A stretch of 57,309 nt of DNA from Halomonas sp. (GCF_030457605.1 NZ_JAKDUR010000011.1:1-57309); one strand, 5' to 3'. Positions 45,237 through 55,238 are shown, counted from the stretch's first letter. Notes: generated by a model not told the origin, from the letters alone. Translations and numbers: made by a program.

Positions 45237-45970
45237 GACGACATCCTTTGGGCGGGTGAAAAAGTACGGTAGTGAGTATCCCACATCAGCACCGCGCCGG
45301 CCACCGCGCCGGGGATCAGAAACAGGTTGGCCAGCGGTAGCCAGGTGATCAGTGTGACCGCGCCGCCGTAGCTCATGCTGTGCCACCAGCGGCGCTTGAG
45401 TCGGCCGCGCATGTCGGCAAAGCTCACCTTGTTGTTATCCATGGGATAGTCAAGGTAGCTGATGGCCATCATCCAGGCGGAAAACAGCGCCCATAATACC
45501 GGCGCCATCAGGTTGAGGCCGGGGATCCAGCTAAGTATGAACAGGGCAAGTGCCCGGGGCAGAATATACCCGAGCTTGACCAGTTCGCGGCCCAACGCAT
45601 CCACTGCGGTACGTGTCAGCCCGCGGTCGTCCAGCGGTTCGCGGCCGGTGGCGACCACTTCCACCTTCGCGGCGAGAAAGCCGTAAAGCGGTGCGGCGAT
45701 CAGCTGGGTCACCAGCGTAAAGGTGAAAAATATCACCACCAGCAGGCAGAGCACGAACAGCGGCCAGATCAGCCACGAAAGCCAGTCGAGCCAGCCGGGT
45801 ACCATGCCCATCCAGTGCGCCAGCCAGCCTTCAAAGCGGCTGACCACCACGCTTAACAGTGCGACGTAAACCACCAGATTGATGATAATGGGCAAAAACA
45901 CGTAGCGCCGCAGGCCGGGGCGATAAACCCAGCGTGTGCCTTCGGCGATGGCGGTAAACGCATTGAGCAT
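45233..45970 (-). CDS. cysZ: CysZ sulphate uptake membrane protein
   Basis: A 245-residue CysZ/EI24-family protein with a hydrophobic N-terminal segment and central helices, including LGYILPRALALFILSWIPGLNL and MSYGGAVTLITWLPLANLFLIPGAVAGA. It mediates sulphate uptake for cysteine synthesis. It overlaps the copper-chaperone gene by 4 bp. Confidence 0.9.
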   Translation of the reverse strand: MLNAFTAIAEGTRWVYRPGLRRYVFLPIIINLVVYVALLSVVVSRFEGWLAHWMGMVPGWLDWLSWLIWPLFVLCLLVVIFFTFTLVTQLIAAPLYGFLAAKVEVVATGREPLDDRGLTRTAVDALGRELVKLGYILPRALALFILSWIPGLNLMAPVLWALFSAWMMAISYLDYPMDNNKVSFADMRGRLKRRWWHSMSYGGAVTLITWLPLANLFLIPGAVAGAVLMWDTHYRTFSPAQRMSS

Positions 45971-46054
45971 GGCAAGACCTCGTGACGATGGCGTAAAGCG
46001 CGTATTGCAGGGCGAATACGCTCAGGGGTCAAGCATTAAACGCTGTGCCGTCAG

Positions 46055-46780
46055 TTAGCGGTTCGCGTCGTTGATTTGCTCAAGCTGGTCGTTATCGCTG
46101 TGGCGAATATCCATGCCCTTGACCAAATAGACCACGTGCTCGGCGAGGTTGTCGGCGTGGTCGCCCACTCGTTCCAGCGCCCGCAGGATCCACATCACGT
46201 TGAGTACCGAGGACAGCGAGCGCGCGTCTTCCACCATAAAGGTGACCAGTGAGCGCATGGCGCTGCTGTATTCGCTGTCGACCAGCTCGTCTTCAAGCAC
46301 CACGCTGACCGCCAGCTGGGTATCAAAGCGGGCAAAGGCAGTGAGGGCATCGCGCAGCATGTGGCGGACGTGATCGCTGATGTGGCGCACCTCGATCAGG
46401 CCGCGCACTGCCTGGTTGCTTTCGTTCAGGGTAATGGCATTGCGCGCGATCTTGCTGGCTTCATCGCCGATACGCTCCAGATCCGAGGTCGCGCGGATGA
46501 CCGCCAGCACCAGACGCAAATCGGACGCGGCAGGCTGGCGGCGTGCGAGTATCCGGGTGCATTCGTTGTCGAGCTGAAGCTGCAGCGCGTTGACTTCTTC
46601 GTCATTGTCGCGCACGTAGGCCGCCAGCTTGCTGTCGCCTTCGACCAGCGCAATGATGGCTTCCTTGAGCTGTTTTTCCACCAGGCCACCCATGGCCATC
46701 AGATGGGTTTTCAGCGCCTCCAGCTCCTGATTGAACTGGCGGGAAATATGCTGACTGTGAACGTCGCGGGTAATGTCCAT
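46055..46780 (-). CDS. phoU: PhoU, phosphate signalling protein
   Basis: A 241-residue protein with two PhoU helical-bundle repeats, each carrying the metal-binding E/DxxxD pattern (ATSDLERIGDEASKIA and RALERVGDHADNLAEHVVY). It links the Pst transporter to PhoR and stops signalling when phosphate is plentiful. ATG 46780 has AAGGAG 5 nt upstream; GTG 46786 would overlap that site. Last gene of pstSCAB-phoU. Confidence 0.97.
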   Translation of the reverse strand: MDITRDVHSQHISRQFNQELEALKTHLMAMGGLVEKQLKEAIIALVEGDSKLAAYVRDNDEEVNALQLQLDNECTRILARRQPAASDLRLVLAVIRATSDLERIGDEASKIARNAITLNESNQAVRGLIEVRHISDHVRHMLRDALTAFARFDTQLAVSVVLEDELVDSEYSSAMRSLVTFMVEDARSLSSVLNVMWILRALERVGDHADNLAEHVVYLVKGMDIRHSDNDQLEQINDANR

Positions 46781-46820
46781 GAGCACTCCTTGGGGCGTCG
46801 CCGGGCGCGTCGTTGTACGC

Positions 46821-47618
46821 CTAGTTCATGCGGCCGGTAATGTAGTTTTCGGTGCGCCGGAGGCGCGGGTTGGTGAAAATGTCATCGGTGGTGCCGTATT
46901 CGATCAGCCGACCGTGGTCGACAAACGCCGTGTAATCGGATACCCGGGCGGCCTGCTGCATGTTGTGGGTGACCAGCACCAGCGTCAGCTGGTGTTTCAG
47001 ATCGCCCATAAGCTCTTCAATCTTGAGCGTGGAAATCGGATCAAGTGCCGAGGCCGGCTCGTCGAGCAGCAGAATGTCGGGCTTGACCGCCAGCGTGCGG
47101 GCGATCACCAGCCGCTGCTGTTGGCCGCCGGAGAGCTGCCAGGCCGAGGTGTGCAGGCGGTCCTTGACCTCGTCCCAGAGCGCCGCCGAGCGTAGCGCCC
47201 ATTCAATCACGTCGTCGCGCTGGCGCTTTTTCAAGCGGTTTTGCAGGCGTAGTCCGAAGGCCACGTTTTCATAAATCGACATGGGAAACGGATTGGGGGC
47301 CTGAAACACCATGCCAATGCGTCGCCGAAGCTCTGCCACGTCGGTGTGCGCGGCGTGAATGTCTTCTCCCTCAAAGGCAATGCGGCCCTGCCGGGTTACA
47401 TCCGGATTCAGGTCGTGGAGCCGATTGAGCGCGCGCAGCAACGTGGACTTGCCGCATCCCGACGGGCCGATAAACGCGGTGATGCGGTGACGCGGTATGT
47501 CCAGCGTCAGCTCATCCAGTGCCGGCTTGCCAGCGTAGGCCAGGCTTAGCCCCTCGATACACAGCGAGGTGTGTTCCGGGGCAAAGCGCACCGCCGGCGT
47601 TGTTACAGCATTCGTCAT
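46821..47618 (-). CDS. pstB: Phosphate ABC transporter ATPase
   Basis: A 265-residue ATPase. Walker [11 protein letters not shown]-loop region [19 protein letters not shown] (typical of PstB), signature LSGGQQQRL, Walker [14 protein letters not shown] and the His switch [16 protein letters not shown]. It energises PstCA. It lies 32 bp after pstA and 40 bp before phoU. Confidence 0.97.
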   Translation of the reverse strand: MTNAVTTPAVRFAPEHTSLCIEGLSLAYAGKPALDELTLDIPRHRITAFIGPSGCGKSTLLRALNRLHDLNPDVTRQGRIAFEGEDIHAAHTDVAELRRRIGMVFQAPNPFPMSIYENVAFGLRLQNRLKKRQRDDVIEWALRSAALWDEVKDRLHTSAWQLSGGQQQRLVIARTLAVKPDILLLDEPASALDPISTLKIEELMGDLKHQLTLVLVTHNMQQAARVSDYTAFVDHGRLIEYGTTDDIFTNPRLRRTENYITGRMN

Positions 47619-47650
47619 GTCGGGCGGTCCTCGTTTACACCGTCGCCTGC

Positions 47651-49054
47651 TTACGTCGTGGCGCGTTTGCGCCGTAGATAATGACGGAGAAAGATGGCAG
47701 TCAGGTTAAGCACCAGCACAATCAGCACCAGCAGCAGCGCGGTGGCGTAGACCAGCGGTATCGCGGCCTGCACGCTGTCGCCGTGAAAGGCGGTATCGAA
47801 AAGATGGTAGCCCAGGTGCATGAACTTGCGCTCCAGATGCAGGTAAGGGAACGTCGCGTCGACCGGCACCTGGGGGGCCAGTTTGGCCACGCCAACCAGC
47901 ATCAGCGGTGCGACTTCGCCGGCGGCCCGGGCCACCGCCAAAATCAGCGCGGTCAGCATGGCCGGTGCGGCCATGGGCAGCACCACGCGCGTCAGGGTTT
48001 CCAGCCGCGTGGCACCGAGCGCCACGGCGCCTTCGCGCTGGGCATCGGGAATCCGTGCCAGGCCTTCTTCGGTGGCCACAATCACCACCGGCAGCGTCAG
48101 CAGCGAAAGCGTCAGCGAGGCCCACAGCAGGCCGCCGGTGCCAAACGTCGGCGAGGGCAGGCTGGCGCTGAAAAACCATTCATCCACGGTCGCGCCGATG
48201 CCGTAGACAAAGGCGCCCAGCCCGAACACGCCGTACACAATGGAGGGCACGCCGGCCAGATTGCGCACGCCGATGCGTACCAGCCGGGTGAAGCGATGCT
48301 GCTGGGCAATCTCGTTTAAATAAATCGCCGCCAGCACGCCAAACGGCATGACGATGACCGACATCACGATCACCATGACCACGGTGCCGAAAATGGCCGG
48401 CCACACGCCACCGCCGGTATTGGCCGCGCGCGGCCCCTGGCTGAGAAACCGCCCCACGCCGTCCGCCCAGTAACGCACTTTGGAAAGCCAGCTCATGGCG
48501 TTGGGGCGCGAGGCGCGATAGACCTCCGCAAGGGGCTGAATAAAGGCCTCGCCATTCAGGGGCCTGAGGGTCAGCCGGGCGTTCGGGCGGGCGTTTTTCG
48601 GCTGCGCCAGCGCCTGACTGAGTGCTTGCCAGGCGGCGTTGTCTTCCAGCCGCTGGCCTGAGTGCTCAAAGGCTTCAAGCTGGCCAATAAAGTCACCCCA
48701 GGGGCTGCGCGACAGTCGCACCAGCTGTGCCGGGGCTTCTCGCTTGAGGATGGTGTCAAGGCTGACCCAGCGAAAGCGCGTGCCGTGGGAATCCTGCGCG
48801 CTGTTGTCGCGGTTGCCGATAAAATACAGCCGTTCCTGGCCTGAGCGATCGGGCAGTTCGGCCTCGCGTATGACTTCACCGGCGAAGGTTTCTCCCGAGG
48901 TGAGCGTTACGGCCTCAAGCGGCGCCGGCCAGAAATGCCCCAGCCCACGGGTTAACAGCAGCGTGAGCAACAGCCCCAGCAATAACAGCGAAAGCGCCAC
49001 GCTTGCTGCGCAGAGCCACGGCCATAACCCGTGCCATGCCGCCTTCCTGTTCAT
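47651..49054 (-). CDS. pstA: Phosphate ABC transporter permease PstA, long form
   Basis: Encodes 467 residues. The C-terminal 280 or so are the standard PstA permease ([37 protein letters not shown], and the EAA loop [22 protein letters not shown]). The N-terminus adds a membrane helix and about 150 extra periplasmic residues, absent from E. coli PstA (296) but familiar in pseudomonad-type proteins. Its ATG overlaps the pstC stop by 4 bp. Confidence 0.94.
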   Translation of the reverse strand: MNRKAAWHGLWPWLCAASVALSLLLLGLLLTLLLTRGLGHFWPAPLEAVTLTSGETFAGEVIREAELPDRSGQERLYFIGNRDNSAQDSHGTRFRWVSLDTILKREAPAQLVRLSRSPWGDFIGQLEAFEHSGQRLEDNAAWQALSQALAQPKNARPNARLTLRPLNGEAFIQPLAEVYRASRPNAMSWLSKVRYWADGVGRFLSQGPRAANTGGGVWPAIFGTVVMVIVMSVIVMPFGVLAAIYLNEIAQQHRFTRLVRIGVRNLAGVPSIVYGVFGLGAFVYGIGATVDEWFFSASLPSPTFGTGGLLWASLTLSLLTLPVVIVATEEGLARIPDAQREGAVALGATRLETLTRVVLPMAAPAMLTALILAVARAAGEVAPLMLVGVAKLAPQVPVDATFPYLHLERKFMHLGYHLFDTAFHGDSVQAAIPLVYATALLLVLIVLVLNLTAIFLRHYLRRKRATT

Positions 49055-50160
49055 ACGCCACCCCCCAGCCGCAATAGCCGTGACCGTAGCCGCAGGCGCA
49101 CCACTTCAGCCAGGGTATTGACCAGAAACGTGAACAGGAACAGCACCAGCGCGGCAAAAATCAGCAGGTGATAGGTGGTGCTCATGGGGGCTGCCTCGGG
49201 CAACTCGATGGCCACCGCGGCGGCAATGGTGCGCATGCCTTCAAACGGGCTGGCACTGATGAGCGCGGCATTGCTGCTGGCCATCAGCACGATCATGGTT
49301 TCGCCGACGGCGCGGCCGGCACCGATCAGCACCGCTGAGAAAATGCCCGGCCCGGCGGCAGGCAAGGCCACGCGCCAGAGCGTTTGCCAGCGATCAGCGC
49401 CCAGCGCCTGAGCGCCTTCCATCAGTGAGGCCGGTACGTCCGACAGGGCGTCGTCGGCCAGGGCGTAAATGCCCGGCACCACGGCAAAGCCCATAGCAAT
49501 GCCGACAATCATGGCGTTGCGGGTGGCGTAATCAACGCCCAGTCGGGTTTCCAGCACATAGCGCAGATCAACGCCGAGCAGATAGTGCTCGAACAGCGGC
49601 GCGGCCCATAACGCAAGCCAGCCCATGGCCAAAAGCCAGGGAATCAACCATAGCCATGCCTGATTGAAGGGCAGCCGGCGCGGTGCCAGCGCCTGCCATA
49701 CAAGCCCTGCCAGCAGCGCGCTTGCCGGCGGCCAGACAAGCAGGGCCAGCGCGCTTGCCAGGTGTTGCTCCACCCAGGGCGCAAGAATCACTCCGGCAAT
49801 GAAACCCACCACCACGCCGGGTACCGCTTCCATCATTTCAAGCGCTGGTTTGATCCGGTGACGCATCCGGGGCGGCAGGTACAGAGCGGTATAAACTGCT
49901 GCACACAGCGCTACGGGAATGGCAAACAGCAGCGTGAACAGAGCCGCCTTGAGCGTGCCCCAGGCCAGTACCGTAAGTTTTTGCGTAATGCTCGGCAGCG
50001 GCATGGCCAGCACCGGCAGGCTGTGCCAGAGCAGAAAGATGCCGATGGCCAGAATGGCGGCCAGGACGGCCACCGCGCCAACCACGATGATGGCGGTGGC
50101 CAAACGGTCCTGAAACTGCCGTCGCGGCTGGGCGGTGCGGAGTCTGGAAGGCGATATCAT
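49051..50160 (-). CDS. pstC: Phosphate ABC transporter permease PstC
   Basis: A 369-residue membrane protein. VLAWGTLKAALFTLLFAIPVALCAAVYTALYLPPRMRHRIKPALEMMEAVPGVVVGFIAG, and later the EAA loop ALGADRWQTLWRVALPAAGPGIFSAV, identify PstC. It is closer in size to E. coli PstC (319) than to the long pseudomonad type. An about 100-bp gap holding a Pho box separates it from pstS. Confidence 0.93.
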   Translation of the reverse strand: MISPSRLRTAQPRRQFQDRLATAIIVVGAVAVLAAILAIGIFLLWHSLPVLAMPLPSITQKLTVLAWGTLKAALFTLLFAIPVALCAAVYTALYLPPRMRHRIKPALEMMEAVPGVVVGFIAGVILAPWVEQHLASALALLVWPPASALLAGLVWQALAPRRLPFNQAWLWLIPWLLAMGWLALWAAPLFEHYLLGVDLRYVLETRLGVDYATRNAMIVGIAMGFAVVPGIYALADDALSDVPASLMEGAQALGADRWQTLWRVALPAAGPGIFSAVLIGAGRAVGETMIVLMASSNAALISASPFEGMRTIAAAVAIELPEAAPMSTTYHLLIFAALVLFLFTFLVNTLAEVVRLRLRSRLLRLGGGV

Positions 50161-50260
50161 GGGTCAGATGCCGTCATGAACCTGATCTCGGAATGGATTT
50201 GTTATCATGGTAAACAGATCTCCGTGGGTGACGCAGGACACAACAGGGTAACGCGGTCAT

Positions 50261-50278
50261 GTGACGTCTGAATGACAC
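50261..50278 (-). promoter_or_regulatory. Pho box between pstS and pstC
   Basis: On the minus strand GTGTCATTCAGACGTCAC gives two heptamers 4 bp apart (GTGTCAT, ACGTCAC). It directly abuts the pstS stop and lies about 100 bp before pstC, suggesting a second PhoB-controlled promoter within the operon. Confidence 0.6.
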
Positions 50279-51277
50279 TTACCAGCGATCCTGTTGTTGC
50301 CGCCGGGATTCCGGCAGGGCGACAAATCCTGCCGCCTGGGCGATCTGCTGACCGCGGGGCGAGAAAATCAGCCTGAGCAGCGCCTGTTCAGCCGGTGGCA
50401 ACGCGGCGTCCGGCGGGGCGTTGACGTAGAGATACAGGCTGCGGGACAGCGGGTAGTCACCGTGCTGAATCGCTGCGCGGGACGGTGCCACGGCCTTGCC
50501 CGCGGCGTTATACAGACTCAGGCTGCGTACGGCCGCGCTCAGATGATGATAGCCCGCGTAGCCCATGGCGCCGGGAGATTCCCCCACCGCCGCGACGACG
50601 GCCGCCGAGCCCGGGTGCACGCTGATGTCACGGCGGAACTCGCCGCCGCACAAGGCGCGCCGTTCAAACAGCGCATGGGTGCCGGAGGCCAGGTTACGCC
50701 CGTGAAGGGTAATGCGGCCAAACGGCCAGTCCTGGGTGGTGGCCAAGTCTTTCCAGCGTAAAATGGGTTGTTCCGCGCCGCAGCGGCGCGTGGTGGAAAA
50801 AATGGCGTCCAGCTGGCGGCGCGTCAGGGCTCGCAGCGGATTGTGCCGGTGAACCACCACCACTAGCGCATCCCTTGCGACCTTGAGCTCCAGCGGCGGA
50901 TAGCCGTAGCGGTGCGTAAAGCGCTGTTTCTCGGCTGTGGTCATGGGGCGCGACATGGGCCCCAGCCGTGCGGTGCCGGCAATCAGCGCTGATGCTGCGT
51001 TGGCCGAGCCGCCGGCCTGGAACTGCAGGGTCACGTCAGGGTGGCGCTGTGCCAGCGCCTCGCCCCAGCGCAGCATCAGCCCGGCCATGGTATCCGATCC
51101 CACGGCGCCGAGGGTGCCGCGTACCGTCGTATTCTCGGCCGTATTCGCTACCACCGGGGTAGTGAAAAAGGTACTGGCAAAGAGACTGACGAAAGCAATG
51201 GCGAAGGCGATGGCCAGCGCGATAGAACCCGCGGCAAGACGCGCTATCAGGCGTGGGGGGGTGGCGTGACGGTTCAA
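50279..51277 (-). CDS. pstS: Phosphate-binding protein PstS
   Basis: A 332-residue periplasmic protein. A signal peptide (hydrophobic to VVANTA) is followed by the PstS-type phosphate site: GSDTMAGLMLRWGEAL, FQAGGSANAASALIAGTARLGPMSRPM, and later NLASGTHALFERRAL. It has an extra Cys pair (RRCGAEQ, LCGGEF). The start is TTG 51277 with a strong AGGAGG 8 nt upstream. A Pho-box-like site lies about 100 bp before it. First gene of pstSCAB-phoU. Confidence 0.92.
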   Translation of the reverse strand: MNRHATPPRLIARLAAGSIALAIAFAIAFVSLFASTFFTTPVVANTAENTTVRGTLGAVGSDTMAGLMLRWGEALAQRHPDVTLQFQAGGSANAASALIAGTARLGPMSRPMTTAEKQRFTHRYGYPPLELKVARDALVVVVHRHNPLRALTRRQLDAIFSTTRRCGAEQPILRWKDLATTQDWPFGRITLHGRNLASGTHALFERRALCGGEFRRDISVHPGSAAVVAAVGESPGAMGYAGYHHLSAAVRSLSLYNAAGKAVAPSRAAIQHGDYPLSRSLYLYVNAPPDAALPPAEQALLRLIFSPRGQQIAQAAGFVALPESRRQQQDRW

Positions 51278-51367
51278 ACGGATAACCTCCTGTGATTAAC
51301 TGCAGCGCCAGCGCCGTCAGCGCTGAGGCAAACCCGCATGCGCGGCACACAACAATAACCGGTAGAA

Positions 51368-51385
51368 GCGACAGGCAAATGACTC
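51368..51385 (-). promoter_or_regulatory. Candidate Pho box upstream of pstS
   Basis: On the minus strand GAGTCATTTGCCTGTCGC shows two imperfect heptamers 4 bp apart. Its distance to the pstS start (about 100 bp) matches that of the pstC box. It covers the start codon of the divergent thioesterase gene. Confidence 0.45.
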
Positions 51386-51810
51386 TTTTGGGAAATGACG
51401 ACAATCAGCTCGACGCCGGTGGCGTGGACGAGATCCCCGCGCCCGGTGGGCAGCTTACGCTGAAACTGCCGGCGACGCGCCAGGATACCAACCTTTACGG
51501 CGATATCCCCGGCGGCTGGCTGGTCAGCCAGATGGATCAGGCCGCCGAGCTGGCTGCCGGACGCGAGGCCGGCGGGCGTACCGCCGCGGTGGCCATCGAG
51601 GCGATGGATTTTTTAAGCCCGGTGCGCGCCGGCTCGGTAGTGAGCGTATTTACCCAGGTGCGAAATATCGGCCACAGTTCGATCAGGATCGACGTGGAAG
51701 TCTGGGTGCGCCCCCCCCACGCTCACCCCAGTGAACGCCTGAAAGTCACCGAGGCGCGCTTTGTGCGGGTGGCGCTGGACGACAACGGCCGTATCCGCGC
51801 CGTGCGTTGA
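51379..51810 (+). CDS. Hotdog-fold acyl-CoA thioesterase (YciA-like)
   Basis: Encodes 143 residues. DTNLYGDIPGGWLVSQMDQAAELAAG is the hotdog helix with the catalytic Asp, and AVAIEAMDFLSPVRAGSVVSVF and SSIRIDVEVWV the following strands, typical of YciA-type acyl-CoA hydrolases. ATG 51379 starts the conserved part. Divergent from pstS. Confidence 0.85.
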   Translation: MTLLGNDDNQLDAGGVDEIPAPGGQLTLKLPATRQDTNLYGDIPGGWLVSQMDQAAELAAGREAGGRTAAVAIEAMDFLSPVRAGSVVSVFTQVRNIGHSSIRIDVEVWVRPPHAHPSERLKVTEARFVRVALDDNGRIRAVR

Positions 51811-51833
51811 ACTCCGAGCCGGCGCCGCGCCGA

Positions 51834-52943
51834 TCAGGCGTTGGTTATTCCGTCGCGGGCTTTCAGGTAGGCAAACTCACCGGTGTCGGTGACCGGGCGT
51901 ACGGTTTGCTGAAACGCGCGATAGGACTTGTAGACCTTCTTCGAGGCGGCATCGCTTTCCACCTGCTCGGCAATCACCTCTTTGGACGCCTCGAAAAGCG
52001 CCTGCATGACGTCGTCGGGGAAGGTGCGCAGCTTGATACCGTGCTCGTCCACCAGCGCTTTCAGTGCCTGTGCATTGCGGAACGTGAACTCGCTGATCAT
52101 TGACAGGTTGGACGCTTGTGCGGCCTCGGTGACCACGGCTTTCAAATCGTCGGGCAGGGCATTCCACGCCTCCAGGTTGACGGTGCCTTCGAGCGTGGCG
52201 CTGGGCTCGTTCCAGGCGCTGGTGTAGTAGTAGTCGGCGACTTCGTGGAGGCCAAAGGCCAGGTCGTTGTAGGGGCTGACCCAGTCGGCGGCGTCAAGCG
52301 CCCCGGTTTGCATCGAGGTGAAAATCTCGCTGCCGGGCATGTTAACCGTGGTCACGCCGATACGGTTCATGGCCTCGCCGGCAAGGCCTGGCAGGCGCAG
52401 CTGCAGGCCCTGCAAGTCGTCCAGCGAGTTGATTTCCTTCTTGAACCAGCCGGCGGGCTGGGTCGTGGTATTGCCCACGGCAAAGGGCTTGAGATTGTGT
52501 TCGCGATAGACTTCGTCCCAGAGCTTCTGGCCGCCGCCGTAGTAAAGCCAGGCGTTGGTTTCCTGCGCGGTCATGCCGAAAGGCACGGCGGTGAAAAACT
52601 GCGCCGCCGGCACCTTGCCCCGCCAGTAGTAGGACGCCGAGTGACCCATCTGCGCGGTGCCGGCGGAGACGGCATCAAATACTTCCATCGCCGGCACCAG
52701 CTCGCCCGCGCCGTGCACGCGAATGCGCATACGCCCGTTGGACAGCGCCTCGACCCGGCGCGCGAATTCGTTGGCACCGGTACCCAGCGCCGGAAAGTTT
52801 TTCGGCCAGGACGTCACCATGTCCCAGGTGATGGTCTCATCGGCGCTGGCTGTGGAGATAAACGGCGCTGCGGCAGCACCGGCTGCGCCAAGGCCGGCGG
52901 TGGTCAGGGTATGCTTGAGGAAGTGACGGCGTGGCAGGGTCAT
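51834..52943 (-). CDS. TRAP transporter solute-binding protein (DctP), orphan
   Basis: A 369-residue periplasmic protein. It has a twin-arginine signal (PRRHFLK, then a hydrophobic Ala-rich core). DctP signatures follow: TSWPKNFPALG, VHGAGELVPAMEVFDAVSAGTAQMGHS, and the carboxylate-binding LQLRLPGLAGEAMNRIG. It resembles the TakP type that binds 2-oxo acids. The membrane subunits DctQ and DctM are not adjacent, so it must work with ones encoded elsewhere. Convergent with the thioesterase gene. Confidence 0.9.
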   Translation of the reverse strand: MTLPRRHFLKHTLTTAGLGAAGAAAAPFISTASADETITWDMVTSWPKNFPALGTGANEFARRVEALSNGRMRIRVHGAGELVPAMEVFDAVSAGTAQMGHSASYYWRGKVPAAQFFTAVPFGMTAQETNAWLYYGGGQKLWDEVYREHNLKPFAVGNTTTQPAGWFKKEINSLDDLQGLQLRLPGLAGEAMNRIGVTTVNMPGSEIFTSMQTGALDAADWVSPYNDLAFGLHEVADYYYTSAWNEPSATLEGTVNLEAWNALPDDLKAVVTEAAQASNLSMISEFTFRNAQALKALVDEHGIKLRTFPDDVMQALFEASKEVIAEQVESDAASKKVYKSYRAFQQTVRPVTDTGEFAYLKARDGITNA

Positions 52944-53021
52944 GGGCGGACTCCGGTTTTTGTTAATGGGTAAAGCGTATTAAGGGATAAAAGATGCTGG
53001 TGGCTAAAGCATAATGTATGA

Positions 53022-55238
53022 CTACAGCGGAATCAGTTTAGCAAAGCCCAGCACCAGCCATTTGGCGCCTTCGTGCTCGAAGCTGACCTGTACCCGGGCG
53101 CGGGCGCCTTCGCCCTCGGCGTTGAGAATCACGCCTTCGCCAAATACCGGGTGCTCTACGGCCTGACCAATATGCAGGCTGGGCAGGTCGAGATCGTCAT
53201 CGCCTTCCACGCTTTGCTGGCGCAGGTTTTGCGAGAGCCCGCCCCGGGCAGCGGTGACAGGGCGGGTCACCTGCCCGCGCATGCGCACTTCTTCCAATAA
53301 CTCGGGCGGCAGTTCGCGCAGAAACCGCGACGGCCGGGGGAAGACTTCCTTGCCGTGCAGGCGGCGGGTTTCGGCGTGGGTCAGGTAAAGCTTGTGCATG
53401 GCGCGGGTAACGCCCACATAACACAGCCGGCGCTCTTCTTCGAGGCGGCCGGGCTCCTCCAGCGACATCTTGTGGGGGAACAGCCCTTCCTCGACGCCGG
53501 CGATGAATACCAGCGGGAATTCCAGCCCCTTGGCCGAGTGCAGCGTCATCAACTGCACGCTGTCTTCAAACTCCTCGGCTTCATGATCGCCGGCGTTTAA
53601 CGCCGCTTCGGATAAAAACGCTTCCAGTGCCACCAGCCCTTCGCCGGCTTCCGGGGCATCAAACACGTCGCCCTGGGTAAAGGCGCGCGCGGCGTTGACC
53701 AGCTCTTCGAGGTTTTCCACCCGCGCCTGGCCTTTCTCGCCGCGTTCGTTCTGGTGGTGCTCGATCAGCCCGGTCAGTGCGGTGACGTGCTCGATGATTT
53801 CGTGCAGCGAAAGTCCGGCGGCCTCGTTATCCAGCTGTTCGATCAGATTGGCGAACTTTTGCACAGCGTTACCGGCGCGGCCCTTCAGCGTGCCGTCGGC
53901 GACGCTGTCGTGGAGCGCCTGCCACAGCGGGACGGCCTGGTCCCGGGCGCGAAAACGCAGAATCTCCACAGTGCGCGTGCCGATGCCCCGAGTGGGCACG
54001 TTGATTACCCGCTCAAGGGAAGCGTCGTCATCGCGATTGAGCAGCAGGCGCAAATAGGCCAGCGCATTCTTGATTTCAAGCCGCTCATAAAAGCGGTGGC
54101 CGCCGTAAATGCGGTAGGGCACGCCCTGACGGATCAGGGTTTCTTCCAGCAGCCGCGACTGGGCATTGGAGCGATAAAGAATCGCCACGTCCTGACGCCT
54201 GAGCCCGGTCGCGGTGCGCTCCTTGATGGTATCCACAATAAACCGCGCTTCTTCCAGATCGTTGAAGCCGGCATATACCGAGATCGGCTCGCCCTTGTCG
54301 CCGTCGGTCCACAGGTTCTTGCCCATGCGTTCGCTGTTGTGGCTGATCAGCGCGTTGGCGGCATCGAGAATCGCGCTGGTGGAACGGTAGTTTTGCTCCA
54401 GCCGCACGGTTTTGACCTGATTGAATTCATCCTCGAAGCGGCTGATGTTTTCCACCTTGGCACCGCGCCAACCGTAGATCGACTGGTCGTCATCGCCCAC
54501 CACGGTGGTGGGCGTTTGCTGGCCGGTAATCAGCTTCAGCCAGGCGTACTGCAGGGTGTTGGTGTCCTGAAACTCATCGACCATCACGTGGCCGAAGCGC
54601 TCGCGGTAGTGGGCCAAAAGCGCCGGATTGTCGCGCAGTAGCTCAAGGCTTCGCAGCAGCAGTTCGCCGAAATCCACCAGCCCGCCGCGTTCGCAGGTCA
54701 GCTGGTAGAAGTGGTACAGCTCGACCAGCTGGCCGAGGTAGACGTCGCCGGCGGTATCCACCTGCGCCGGGCGCAGGCCTTCTTCCTTGCAGCCGCTGAT
54801 AAACCCCTGCACCTGACGCGGCGGAAAGCGCTCGGCATCAATGCTGTAATCCTTGAGCAGGCGCTTGACCAGCCGCAGCTGGTCGTCACTGTCGATGATC
54901 TGGAAGTTCTGGGGCAGGCGGGCATCGTGCCAGTGAGTGCGCAGCAGGCGGTGGGCGATGGAGTGAAACGTACCCACCCAGACGTGGCGCAGCGAAAGCC
55001 CCAGCAGCGCTTCAAGCCGCGTGCGCATTTCCCTGGCAGCCTTGTTGGTAAACGTCACCGCCAGCAGCGAATAGGGCGAAAGCCCCTCGGCCTGCATCAG
55101 CCAGGCGATGCGGTGCACCAGCACCCGGGTCTTGCCGGAGCCAGCGCCGGCGAGCACCAGCAGGTTGCCTTGGGGAGCGCTCACCGCCTCACGTTGGGCG
55201 GAGTTGAGCTGATCGAGAATCGCCGTCACGTCGTCCAT
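53022..55238 (-). CDS. uvrD: UvrD, DNA helicase II
   Basis: A 738-residue superfamily 1A helicase. [59 protein letters not shown] and EERRLCYVGVTRAM are the seven motifs. The C-terminal Tudor-like domain is seen in HIGQAVEHPVFGEGVILNAEGEGARARVQVSFEHEGAKWLVLGFAKL. It serves nucleotide excision and mismatch repair. Distinct from rep at 18045. Confidence 0.95.
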   Translation of the reverse strand: MDDVTAILDQLNSAQREAVSAPQGNLLVLAGAGSGKTRVLVHRIAWLMQAEGLSPYSLLAVTFTNKAAREMRTRLEALLGLSLRHVWVGTFHSIAHRLLRTHWHDARLPQNFQIIDSDDQLRLVKRLLKDYSIDAERFPPRQVQGFISGCKEEGLRPAQVDTAGDVYLGQLVELYHFYQLTCERGGLVDFGELLLRSLELLRDNPALLAHYRERFGHVMVDEFQDTNTLQYAWLKLITGQQTPTTVVGDDDQSIYGWRGAKVENISRFEDEFNQVKTVRLEQNYRSTSAILDAANALISHNSERMGKNLWTDGDKGEPISVYAGFNDLEEARFIVDTIKERTATGLRRQDVAILYRSNAQSRLLEETLIRQGVPYRIYGGHRFYERLEIKNALAYLRLLLNRDDDASLERVINVPTRGIGTRTVEILRFRARDQAVPLWQALHDSVADGTLKGRAGNAVQKFANLIEQLDNEAAGLSLHEIIEHVTALTGLIEHHQNERGEKGQARVENLEELVNAARAFTQGDVFDAPEAGEGLVALEAFLSEAALNAGDHEAEEFEDSVQLMTLHSAKGLEFPLVFIAGVEEGLFPHKMSLEEPGRLEEERRLCYVGVTRAMHKLYLTHAETRRLHGKEVFPRPSRFLRELPPELLEEVRMRGQVTRPVTAARGGLSQNLRQQSVEGDDDLDLPSLHIGQAVEHPVFGEGVILNAEGEGARARVQVSFEHEGAKWLVLGFAKLIPL

